A program made the translations under genes and the position numbers. From Terriglobus albidus (lineage in GTDB: Bacteria; Acidobacteriota; Terriglobia; Terriglobales; Acidobacteriaceae), in NCBI RefSeq assembly GCF_025685425.1, contig NZ_JAGTAS010000032.1, positions 62,001-126,000 on the forward strand: a stretch of DNA of 64,000 nucleotides, given 5' to 3'. The notes beneath the pieces were generated by a model. It was not told where the DNA came from. It was given only the letters and a program-made list of their open reading frames with translations, and did no database searches. Shown here one piece after another: positions 52,595 through 61,062 of this stretch. How positions within the stretch are numbered: the first letter of the stretch is position 1; each line of letters opens with the position of its first letter.

Positions 52595-55500
52595 CTACTG
52601 CACATCCACCGTCAGGTCCAGCTTATGGCTGGAATCAACACTGATCGTGATCGTCGATGCTCCAATTGGCGTTGCAGTCTGGGGCGGTGCACTGCTTCCG
52701 CAGCCGGACAGTCCCAGGGCAAGGAACATCAGCGTAAAGACGGTGATTCTCAACCTCTTCTTATCCCCCGGAACCACAAGCACCAAAGGAACGCAGAGGG
52801 CCATCGCGGTTAGAAGCTTCAGGAATGGCGTGCGCTTTTCCGCCAACGGTACGGTCGACGCAGCGGTGGTTGTCATCGTTCTTGGAGCCGTGGTCGTGAT
52901 CGAGAGTTGCATCGTCAGCGGTGTATTGCTGCCATCCGCCGTAACGCTCGCGGGCGAGAAGGAACAGGCCACGCCCACCGGCAGATTCGTGCACGACAGC
53001 GTGATCGTTCCCTTATAGCCGTTCGTTGGCGTAACGGTAACGGTGGCCGTCCCGCTCTGCCCCTGCTTGATATTCACCGTCGATGGATTCGCGGTCAGTG
53101 TGTAGTCGCCTGCAACGACCCGTATCAGGCTCGAGGTCGACCCGTTGAAGTTCGTGTCTCCGGCATAGACGGCCGTAAGCGGATGCACACCACCGTTCAG
53201 GGTATTCAGCGTCAGCGTCGCCACGCCCGAAGACAGCGTGGACGAACCCAGTTGTGTCTGGCCATCCAGGAAGGTGACGGTTCCTGTCGGCATTCCCGTG
53301 GTGACCGGTGATACGGTCGCCGTGAGCGTCACACCGGAGCCTGCATTGACCTGCGAGGTTGAGCTGGTAAGCGCTGTTGCCGTGTCCGCCTTCGTGACAG
53401 CGAGCACGCCTGGAGTGATCTGCAGTGTGTAGTTGGCGGCGGCAGCGCCACCCACCGTGGCGGTGATGGGATACGTTCCTATGGGCGAGGACGGTGTCGC
53501 AGTGGTGGTGTAGGTGACAGTGACCTGATCGCCGTTGCGAAGGCCGCTGACCTCTCCTGTAAAGGTTGGATTGGCCGCTCCATACGGACGCTGCGCACCT
53601 GTGACCCGCACCGACAAGGTCGCCGATGTGATGGTCAGAGATCCATTCACAAAGGTGAAGACATAATTCGAGGCAGCGAGTGTTCCCTGTGCAGGGATGA
53701 TGGGATACGTGCCCGGTCCGCTTGAAGTTATAGCGGTTGTACTGATGGCGGGCGTACCGGACACCACGGTTGCGGTGTCGCTATAGACATATCCGCTAAT
53801 CGTTGCGGTGAAGCTGGGGAGGGCTTGTCCGTAACTGCTGCTTGCGTTTTGCGCTGTGACCGTCAACGTTGCCGGAGCAACATTGAACGATTGGGAGACG
53901 GGAGAAGCGGCGCTGTAACTACCATTACCGGCCTGCGTGGCCTGGACGACAACCGTTCCCACACCTGTCAGCGAGACCGTGTTTCCATTGAGCGTCGCGG
54001 GACCCGAGAGGATTGAGAAGCTTACCGGCAGATTGGAGCTCGCAGTCGCACTCAACGCGAACGATGCATCGCCGTAGGTCCGATCGGGCAGGGGTTGGAA
54101 GTTGATAGTCTGACGCGCTTGGCCGATGACGTACGAGCCATTTACGAAATTGAAGCTGTAGTTCGTCGCCACCAGCGTGCCTGCCAAGATGGTGATGGGA
54201 TAGGTGCCCGACGGCGACGAAGATGTCGCTGTCGTAGAGATCGCTGCTGATCCTGAAACAACACTCTGCGTATCGCTATAGACAAAGCCGGAGATGGAAT
54301 ACGTGAGCGGGACAATCGCCTGTCCGGCATTGCCCGACTGATTGTCCGCCTTCACCGTGAGCGTTGCCGGAGCGATGGTAAAGCTTTGCGTTACCTGCGA
54401 AGCAGCCGGCCATGTCGAGTCGCCTGCCTGGTTCGCTGCAATCGTGACCGGTCCAACGCCTGTAATCGTCACCATCGATCCGTTGACGATCGCATTGCCT
54501 GATACAACACTGAAGGTTACCGGAAGCCCCGACGTAGCTGTAGCCGTCAAGCCGAAGGTTGCATCACCGTAGGTGTGGTTAGCGATCGGCGAGAAGGTGA
54601 TGGTCTGCGACGTCGGAGCGGTTCCGGTACCGGAGAGCGCCACATACTGCGGCGCGGTTACGCCGTCATTGAAGAAACCGAAGATGCCGGTACGAGGACC
54701 GGACGCAGTCGGCGTAAACGTGAGATTGACGGAGCAGCTCGCACCGACGGCCAGCGGGGCGCTGAAGTTGCAGTTGCCACCCGTGGTGACAGCGAAATCA
54801 CCGGTAATGCCCGTGGGAAACTGGCTATCGAAGTTCAAGGGCATATTCCCGACGTTCTGCATCGTCACGGTTCTGGCGGTGCTGGTGGTGTTGACCTGCA
54901 CTCCACCAAAGTCGAGCATGCCGTTCGGTGTAAGCTCGCGCACGACCTGATTGCTTTGGTCATTGATAAAGAGATACCCGGACGGGCTGACCGCGACGCC
55001 AGCCGGGAATGCAAGAGCAGTTGCTGTCGCTGGGAGATCGTCACCGTTGTATCCGTCGTAGATGAAGTTGTTGCCAGCGACGGTAGTGATGATGCCCGAC
55101 GGATCGATCTTGCGGATAACCATGTTGTAGTAGTCGGCGACGAAGACATTCCCGGCCGCATCCACCGCAATGCCTTCCGGGTAGTTGAGCTTGGCGCTTG
55201 TGGCCAGTCCGCCATCTCCACCATAACCGGTAATACCAGGCTGTCCCGCAACCGTCGTAATAATGTTTGTGGTGTGGTCGATCTTGCGAATGACGTGATT
55301 ATTGTGATCGGAGATAAAGATATCGCCGGCCGTATTGACCGCCACGCCCATGGGCGTATTGAAGTGGGCAGAGAGCGCAGGGCCGCCGTCGCCACTGTAG
55401 CTGCCCCCTCCCTGAACACCGGCAATGGTAGTAATGATGCCGGCGGTATCGATCTTGCGGATGACGTTATTGCCGCCGTCCGCGAAGTACATGTTGCCCA

Positions 55501-57430
55501 ACGTGTCGAAAGCAATGCCGGAGGGCCCACAGATCGCGGCCTGCGTCGCCGGATGGCCATCACCGCTGTAACCGCACGAGGTATTCGCTCCGAGAGAGAT
55601 CCCGACGCCGGCGACCGTGTTGATCGTGCCATCGGTCAATGAGATCTTGCGAATGCGGGAGTCAAAGCCATCGGAGATATAGAGATTGTTATGTGCATCG
55701 ATGGCCATCGGCCCTGGACTCTGCAGAATTGCGCTCGTCGCCGGCCCCCCGTCACCGGAGATGCCGTAGTTGTCGCACTGTGCGGGGTTTGCGCCCGCAA
55801 TGGTTGTAATGATGCCGGTGTTGCCATCCACCTTGCGAACCTGGCAGTAGGGATACTCCGCGAGATAGAGGTTCCCGGAGCTGTCTACGGCGATTCCGTT
55901 TACGCCGTTAAGCGATGCCTGCAATGCCGGCCCATTGTCTCCGCGATTCCCCGGGGTTCCGCCATGTTTGCCGGCGACGATGAACATCTGGCCCGACGAG
56001 AGCGCCAGCGCAGAACCAAGACCTGTACTGGTCAGCGTCTTTGAGATCGTCGAGGGCGTATCGCTGGTGTGAAGCGTCACGTCGAAGCTGCGGATACCCT
56101 CTGCCGTCGGCGTAAAGACAATATCCATCGTGCAGAAGCCGTTGAAGCCGCTATACACCGGCATCGTGGTGCGGCATGGGTATGCCTGCGCGCTGTAGGT
56201 CGGCGCCAGCGCAAAGTCGCCGGTGAAGCTGATCGAGGTGAGATTGATGTCGGTGTTGCCGTAGTTCTCCAGGATCAGGCGCTGGGGTTGTGATGTATTC
56301 CCCACACGGGTCATTGGGAATTTCTCGGGATGCAGCACCACCTGGTAGGCGAAGTTCCATGAGGAGACCGTGAAGTAGAGATAGTTGCCGGCCGGGTCGA
56401 CCGCGAGACCACGGGGGGAGTCGATCATTGCTGCATCGGCCGGCAAGCCATCCAGTGGGTAGGGCGAGGCCACGCCAGTACCCACAACCGTAGAGATAAT
56501 TCCGCTGGAGTTCACCATGCGGATCCTTCGTCCGCCGGCGTCTGCAATGTAGACATTTCCGGCGTTATCCGCAGCCAGACCTGCGGGAGAGATCAGTTGT
56601 GCCGATGTTGCCGGCCCGTTATCGCCCGAGCTGCCATAGACTCCTGTCCCCGCAAACGAGGAGATGGTGCCCTGCGGCGTGACCATGCGAACGTTATGGG
56701 CGGTTGAGTCGGAGATGTAGAGGTTCCCCAGCTTGTCCAGGGCAATGGCGGTGGGCGTGAACTTCGCTGAGGTGGCGGGGCCTCCATCGCCGTTGCCGCT
56801 GGCCGGGTTTCCGCCACCGGCATAGAGACTAATGATGTTGGTCGTCGTGTTCACCACGCGCACCGTGTTGGAGGAGGTGTCGGCGATGTAGACGTTGCCG
56901 GAGTTATCGACGGCAACATAGGCCGGAATCATCTTCGCCGCTGTCGCCGCTCCTCCGTTGCCGCTGGAGCCTGTACCATTGCCGCCGGCAAAGGTTGATA
57001 TATTACCCGACGTGTCCACCTTGCGGACCACGAAGTTCGAGGTGTCGGCGATGTAAACATTCCCCGCCAGATCCACGGCAACGGCGTTCGGCGAGGTCAT
57101 CTTCGCCGCGATCGCCGCACCGCCGTCACCGGTATTTCCCGATTGTCCGCTGGTTCCGGCAAAGATCGTCGCAGTCTCTGTCGGATCTACCTTACGAACG
57201 ATACGATTGCCGCTATCCGCGATATAGAGATTGCCGGCGAAATCGACAGCAATTCCCTGCGGATTGGATAGAACCGTGTTCGCAACCGCATTTGTATTCA
57301 CGGCTCCTACCCCGTACATCGGGGCGGCGAATCGAAGGTTCTGTCCATCCATCGGGGTGATTCCACCCAGAGAGAACAGCGTAAGCATGAGAACAACAAG
57401 GCGAGTAAGGACAAAACGCAAATACGACAT
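52595..57430 (-). CDS. Giant secreted NHL-repeat / MBG / Ig-like protein
   Basis: 1,611 residues. Signal peptide (LTRLVVLMLTLFSLGGITP). NHL repeats fill about 35-350 and again 480-870 (GIAVDFAGNLYIADSGNRIVRKV and many copies), each block ending in a choice-of-anchor-D-like beta-sandwich (LILENYGNTDINLTSISFTGDFALAP; MQNVGNMPLNFDSQFPTGITGDFAV). Four to five MBG-type repeats follow (about 970-1330; PATLTVKADNQSGNAGQAIVPLTY, YPIT.AGTLVATNYSFNFVNGSYVI), then an Ig-like repeat with PTGTVTFLDGQTQLGSSTLSSGVATL. The C-terminus has two membrane helices (LLTAMALCVPLVLVVPG and ITVFTLMFLALGLSGCG) and a short beta tail. A surface-exposed adhesin or scaffold is inferred. It is convergent with the YncE-like gene. 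Confidence 0.88.
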   Translation of the reverse strand: MSYLRFVLTRLVVLMLTLFSLGGITPMDGQNLRFAAPMYGVGAVNTNAVANTVLSNPQGIAVDFAGNLYIADSGNRIVRKVDPTETATIFAGTSGQSGNTGDGGAAIAAKMTSPNAVAVDLAGNVYIADTSNFVVRKVDTSGNISTFAGGNGTGSSGNGGAATAAKMIPAYVAVDNSGNVYIADTSSNTVRVVNTTTNIISLYAGGGNPASGNGDGGPATSAKFTPTAIALDKLGNLYISDSTAHNVRMVTPQGTISSFAGTGVYGSSGDNGPATSAQLISPAGLAADNAGNVYIADAGGRRIRMVNSSGIISTVVGTGVASPYPLDGLPADAAMIDSPRGLAVDPAGNYLYFTVSSWNFAYQVVLHPEKFPMTRVGNTSQPQRLILENYGNTDINLTSISFTGDFALAPTYSAQAYPCRTTMPVYSGFNGFCTMDIVFTPTAEGIRSFDVTLHTSDTPSTISKTLTSTGLGSALALSSGQMFIVAGKHGGTPGNRGDNGPALQASLNGVNGIAVDSSGNLYLAEYPYCQVRKVDGNTGIITTIAGANPAQCDNYGISGDGGPATSAILQSPGPMAIDAHNNLYISDGFDSRIRKISLTDGTINTVAGVGISLGANTSCGYSGDGHPATQAAICGPSGIAFDTLGNMYFADGGNNVIRKIDTAGIITTIAGVQGGGSYSGDGGPALSAHFNTPMGVAVNTAGDIFISDHNNHVIRKIDHTTNIITTVAGQPGITGYGGDGGLATSAKLNYPEGIAVDAAGNVFVADYYNMVIRKIDPSGIITTVAGNNFIYDGYNGDDLPATATALAFPAGVAVSPSGYLFINDQSNQVVRELTPNGMLDFGGVQVNTTSTARTVTMQNVGNMPLNFDSQFPTGITGDFAVTTGGNCNFSAPLAVGASCSVNLTFTPTASGPRTGIFGFFNDGVTAPQYVALSGTGTAPTSQTITFSPIANHTYGDATFGLTATATSGLPVTFSVVSGNAIVNGSMVTITGVGPVTIAANQAGDSTWPAASQVTQSFTIAPATLTVKADNQSGNAGQAIVPLTYSISGFVYSDTQSVVSGSAAISTTATSSSPSGTYPITILAGTLVATNYSFNFVNGSYVIGQARQTINFQPLPDRTYGDASFALSATASSNLPVSFSILSGPATLNGNTVSLTGVGTVVVQATQAGNGSYSAASPVSQSFNVAPATLTVTAQNASSSYGQALPSFTATISGYVYSDTATVVSGTPAISTTAITSSGPGTYPIIPAQGTLAASNYVFTFVNGSLTITSATLSVRVTGAQRPYGAANPTFTGEVSGLRNGDQVTVTYTTTATPSSPIGTYPITATVGGAAAANYTLQITPGVLAVTKADTATALTSSTSQVNAGSGVTLTATVSPVTTGMPTGTVTFLDGQTQLGSSTLSSGVATLTLNTLNGGVHPLTAVYAGDTNFNGSTSSLIRVVAGDYTLTANPSTVNIKQGQSGTATVTVTPTNGYKGTITLSCTNLPVGVACSFSPASVTADGSNTPLTMQLSITTTAPRTMTTTAASTVPLAEKRTPFLKLLTAMALCVPLVLVVPGDKKRLRITVFTLMFLALGLSGCGSSAPPQTATPIGASTITISVDSSHKLDLTVDVQ

Positions 57431-57451
57431 GGCTGCTCCGGGGGAGGGCGA

Positions 57452-57605
57452 TGGAGCATTCTCCTAAAGGAGTAGAGCGGAGTGTCGCGGTCCCGGGCGA
57501 ACGAAGTTCGCTGGGGTGCCGTTCTGGCAGTTTGCGCCGTTTTCCTTCGAAGAAAACGGCATTCACAGATTTATCCAACGCTACAGTATTAGGAGAATTG
57601 CTCTA
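57452..57605. mobile_element. Family C palindromic element, MITE-like
   Basis: 154 bp with terminal inverted repeats: TGGAGCATTCTCCTAA on the left and TTAGGAGAATTGCTCTA on the right. Inside are CGAACGAAGTTCG and CCGTTTTCCTTCGAAGAAAACGG hairpins. It is non-coding, next to the start of the giant protein gene. Its outer end shares TAGAGCA with family B. Confidence 0.65.
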
Positions 57606-57713
57606 ATGCCTCAATTGAGTGGAACTATCTTGCTCGTGGGCAGCCGAACGCAGATTATTACCACCCGTCACAAAAATTTCTTCACCTCCGGACAGCGGGC
57701 ACTTGCCGATTGA

Positions 57714-57830
57714 CAAAGCCTTTTTCCTGTAAGTGTCGCGTAGGGTTTCCGCATGGATGGGCGTTTTCCGCAATGAAAACGCCGCGGCACTCCTCTTCCG
57801 GGATACCCAGCAACAGGAAAAATGCTCTAG
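57714..57830 (-). mobile_element. Family B MITE-like element, copy B5
   Basis: About 117 bp. The right end ACAGGAAAAATGCTCTAG is well kept; the left end (CAAAGCCTTTTTCCTGT) is degenerate. Internal hairpin GGCGTTTTCCGC/GAAAACGCC. It lies 40 bp upstream of the CHAT-protein start, the only copy located before a gene start. Confidence 0.8.
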
Positions 57831-57870
57831 GATGGAACCGTTCCATACTTAGTCGAAACCGGGCGGGCCA

Positions 57871-60570
57871 ATGCACAGCAGACTTCTGCGAACGATGTGT
57901 GTACTCGGATGTATGTTTCCGTGCGCTGAAGCAATGTATGCCCAGGGCGTCGTTCCTTCAGTCGAAGAGAAGTCGCTTGCCGAAGCCCTTGCAGCTCTGC
58001 CGCTGGATCAGGCGCTTCGTCAGATCCATGAGGCTCCGGTGTCGCAGATGACTCCAGGGGCGGCCATCGCTCTTCGAGATCTTGGCAACACCTATATCGA
58101 TACGAAGCCGCCTCTTTCCCTGCCTCTCTATGTGGAAGCGCAGGCCATCGCAGTGCGCTCGGGAGACGATGCTGTCCGCGCGCCGATCGACTACAACGTG
58201 GGCACCGCGAATCGGCTTGCCGGAAACCTCGATGCAGCCAGAGCAGCCTTCGACGAGGCGCTGGAACTCTATACCAAGCTGCATCCGAAGCTTCCGGATG
58301 TCGCCAAGATCCACAGCGCCCGCTCGGTGGTACGCATGTATCTGGGCGATACCGAGGGAGCCATCGCCGACGGCGAGACCGCTTACAAGGAGAATCAGCA
58401 GGCAGGCGACGAGGTCGGCATGGCGCGCGCCCTGAACAGCCTGGGCAACACCGAGATGGTGTTGGGACGCTTCGGGCGGGCCCGCCAGCGCTTTGAAGAA
58501 GGCCTCATTCTTGCGCGCAAACACAATCAACGCCAAGGCGAAGCGTATCTGCTGAACAACATCGCCGACAGCTATCTGCAGGAAGATAACGCCGAGCTTG
58601 CGCTTCCCTATGCTCTGCAGGCGATCAAGATCAAAGAAGAGCTCGGCAATCGCGAGGACCTCTACAGCTCTTTGGTCAACCTCGCCCGCGTCTATGATTC
58701 CAGCGGCCGCAACAAGGAAGCGATTGAGACCATCACCCGCGCCTACGCTGTCGCCAAAGAGGTAAACAAGCCGGACGCCATGGCCCGATCGCTCGCTGAG
58801 TGGGGCGCGATCGAGGAGCACAACGGCCATTATGATGCTGCGCTGAAGTTATTGCAGGAGGGCATAGCATTCACGCTCCCGATCAGCGATCACCTTCATG
58901 AAAACGAGATGCTGGTGCAGATCGCGGAGGCGGAGTTCGATCTCGGCCGGTACGATGACGCTGCTCGCGATGGGCAGCAGGTTCTCGATTTTGCACGGCG
59001 CGCCAGCCTTCCGAAGATGATCGAGGCAGCGGCGCTGGTCATCGCCCGTGCACAGATGAATGCCGGCAACTACGACGGCGCCCACACCTCTCTGCAAACC
59101 GCGATCGCCGCCGTCGAACAGATGCGCGACGACACCGCCGGCGGCACATTGGCTGCATCAGAGTTCTTCTCTCATCACGCCGAGGACTACCAGGCGATGG
59201 TCGAAGTCGATGTCAAACAACAGCGCTGGCAGGAGGCTTTTCTTACCTCGGAACAGGAAAAAGGCCGTGCCCTGCTCGACCTGCTCTCTCAGGGACGTAT
59301 CTCCTTCGGCAGCGTTCTTACTGCGGAGGAGCGCAAGGAAGAGGCTGCACTTCGCAGAAAACTGACGCAGCTTGGGGGCCAACGTACCAGCGCCGCCCTC
59401 GCCGCCAAACCGGACGCCCACAGGATTGCGGAGCTGGACACACAGCTGCAGGCGACGCGCACTGCCATGACAAGCTTCCGTGAACGCATGTTTGCCGCGC
59501 ATCCTCAACTGGAGCGCAGGCAGGGCCGCGCCTCTCTTATCTCCATGGAACAGGCTGCGGAGCTGATGCCATCCGCTTCGACCGCGGTGATCGAGTTTGA
59601 GATGACGCCGCATGCGACGTATCTCTTCACGCTGACTCGCGGCAAATCGGGAGCGGAGCTGCACACCTACGTCATCGACATCACGTTGTCGGCACTGACC
59701 GCGCGCATCCGTCGGTTCGCAACCTCGCTGCAGACACGCGATCCTGGCTTTGCTGCCTCTTCCCGTTCGCTGTATCAGTTGCTGCTGGCTCCTGCGGCAC
59801 ATGATCTCGCTGGCAAGAGCAGCCTTGTCATTGTTCCCAGCGGCGATCTCTGGCGACTTCCCTTCCAGGCATTGCAGCGGAACGATGGAAAGTTTCTGGT
59901 CGAGACAGCATCCGTCTCCTACGCGCCTTCGCTCTCGGTCCTGCGCGCTTACGGAAAAACAAGCCGACGGCTCTCGTCGCTGGTTGCCTTCGGTGATCCT
60001 GCGGAAGATCTTCCCGAAGCCGCCCAGGAAGTGAAGGCGGTAAGCCGCATCTATGGCAAGACACATGCTTCATCCTTCCTGCGCAAAGAGGCTTCGCTGG
60101 AGAACTTCCGTACCGCGGCTTTGACTGAAGACGATCACGAGGTGTTGCTCGCCACCCACGGCGTCTACGACGATCGCACTCCGATGAGTTCGTACCTGCT
60201 GCTCGCCTCTGGAGATACGTCTGCACGAACTGTTCCACTTGAAGCCTCGCAGATTGCGGACATGCAGTTGAAGTCGCCGCTGGTGGTGCTCTCAGCGTGT
60301 GAGACAGCGAAGGGAAAATATCAGGCAGGTGAGGGATTGATCGGTCTGGGGTGGTCATTCCTCGCCGCCGGCAGTCAGTCAGCGGTCGCAAGTCTGTGGC
60401 GGGTTGATTCTGCCAGCACTACGGAGCTGATGATTGCGTTTCACCGCGCACTCAGGCAGGGCTCGTCTCCTGCAGTTGCGTTGCAGCATGCGGGGCGCAT
60501 GTTGGTACGGGACCCGAAGTATCACCATCCGTTTTACTGGGCGGGGTTTGTGGTGCTGGGGAATAACTGA
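57871..60570 (+). CDS. Secreted TPR-CHAT domain protein
   Basis: 899 residues with a signal peptide (LLRTMCVLGCMFPCAEAMYAQG). TPR repeats fill about 70-400 (AIDYNVGTANRLAGNLDAARAAFDEALELYTKL, VGMARALNSLGNTEMVLGRFGRARQRFEEGL), then a helical linker (about 400-520) and a CHAT domain (about 600-899) with both caspase-type catalytic residues: His763 in LLATHGVYDD and Cys810 in VVLSACETAKG, followed by GLGWSFLAAGSQSAVASLWRVD. CHAT peptidases cleave target proteins; in defence systems they are cytoplasmic, whereas this one is exported, as is common for TPR-CHAT proteins of this phylum. Partner and target are unknown. Five upstream gene-free segments are repeats, so its promoter must lie in or near element B5. 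Confidence 0.9.
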   Translation: MHSRLLRTMCVLGCMFPCAEAMYAQGVVPSVEEKSLAEALAALPLDQALRQIHEAPVSQMTPGAAIALRDLGNTYIDTKPPLSLPLYVEAQAIAVRSGDDAVRAPIDYNVGTANRLAGNLDAARAAFDEALELYTKLHPKLPDVAKIHSARSVVRMYLGDTEGAIADGETAYKENQQAGDEVGMARALNSLGNTEMVLGRFGRARQRFEEGLILARKHNQRQGEAYLLNNIADSYLQEDNAELALPYALQAIKIKEELGNREDLYSSLVNLARVYDSSGRNKEAIETITRAYAVAKEVNKPDAMARSLAEWGAIEEHNGHYDAALKLLQEGIAFTLPISDHLHENEMLVQIAEAEFDLGRYDDAARDGQQVLDFARRASLPKMIEAAALVIARAQMNAGNYDGAHTSLQTAIAAVEQMRDDTAGGTLAASEFFSHHAEDYQAMVEVDVKQQRWQEAFLTSEQEKGRALLDLLSQGRISFGSVLTAEERKEEAALRRKLTQLGGQRTSAALAAKPDAHRIAELDTQLQATRTAMTSFRERMFAAHPQLERRQGRASLISMEQAAELMPSASTAVIEFEMTPHATYLFTLTRGKSGAELHTYVIDITLSALTARIRRFATSLQTRDPGFAASSRSLYQLLLAPAAHDLAGKSSLVIVPSGDLWRLPFQALQRNDGKFLVETASVSYAPSLSVLRAYGKTSRRLSSLVAFGDPAEDLPEAAQEVKAVSRIYGKTHASSFLRKEASLENFRTAALTEDDHEVLLATHGVYDDRTPMSSYLLLASGDTSARTVPLEASQIADMQLKSPLVVLSACETAKGKYQAGEGLIGLGWSFLAAGSQSAVASLWRVDSASTTELMIAFHRALRQGSSPAVALQHAGRMLVRDPKYHHPFYWAGFVVLGNN

Positions 60571-60593
60571 GACGAGTGCCCGGTAGGAATTTC

Positions 60594-60646
60594 CTTTGTT
60601 TGTCATTTCGTAGCGAATGAAAAGCGGCGAAGAATCTGCTCTAACC
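60594..60646. repeat. Family D palindromic repeat, copy D3
   Basis: On the minus strand it starts TAGAGCAGATTCTTCGCCGC and ends GCTACGAAATGACAAAC. It lies between the convergent CHAT and VOC genes. Its first TAG lies in the frame of the undisturbed VOC gene, and a TGA inside it stops the shifted frame. Confidence 0.7.
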
Positions 60647-61043
60647 CTGCCTGTTCTGCAACTCCCAGGAGAAGTCGTAGAACACGCGCAGTTGAATTGC
60701 CATCGAGATCCGCAACTCTGAACTCGCGTAGATTCCACGGCTTGTCTTCCGGTTCGGCCAGGATCTTCGCTTCGGCATCCCTCCAGCGATGATAGAGCTC
60801 GTCGACCTCCTGCCGGCTTTCCAGGTTCAGCCAGACAACGACCTTCTCTCCATTGCCATAATGTTCTCGGAATGGCGCGTTCGTCAGGAACATGCGGCAG
60901 GCCCCCTGAGAAATGCCGCCGATGCCACCGTGATCGTTTCCCCAATCAAACTGGAACCCCAGCACGTTGACGTAGTACGCAGCAGCCGCGTCGACATTAC
61001 TGACCGGGATCTCAGGAACCGCCATCGGAAAGTGCGTGAGCAT
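60603..61043 (-). CDS. VOC (glyoxalase/bleomycin-resistance) protein with C-terminal frameshift
   Basis: 146 residues as read. The VOC fold is clear: MAVPEIPVSNVDAAAAYYVNVLGFQFDWGNDHGGIGGISQGACRMFLTN, then GEKVVVWLNLESRQEVDELYHRWRDAEAKILAEPEDKPWNLREFRVADLDGN. The last strand is then lost: the frame continues as STARVLRLLLGVAEQAG, but shifting by one base at 60695-60696 gives QLRVFYDFSWELQNRQG and a TAG at 60641-60643, exactly the ending expected for this family. So one extra T has been inserted, or it is a sequence error. The present ending is encoded by a family D repeat. VOC proteins bind metals or small toxins. Function unassigned. Confidence 0.8.
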   Translation of the reverse strand: MLTHFPMAVPEIPVSNVDAAAAYYVNVLGFQFDWGNDHGGIGGISQGACRMFLTNAPFREHYGNGEKVVVWLNLESRQEVDELYHRWRDAEAKILAEPEDKPWNLREFRVADLDGNSTARVLRLLLGVAEQAGLEQILRRFSFATK

Positions 61044-61062
61044 AGTGCCAACCAGCTTACGC

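Noticed and set aside
52595-52700. Lipoprotein signal (LSGC) in the giant protein
   Set aside because: It lies near the C-terminus after two helices, not after an N-terminal signal, so normal lipoprotein processing is not expected; kept only as a finding about the tail.
54575-55642. 355-residue plus-strand frame
   Set aside because: Antisense shadow of NHL repeats in the giant protein; composition rich in Arg/Asp/Val as expected from complementing NHL codons.
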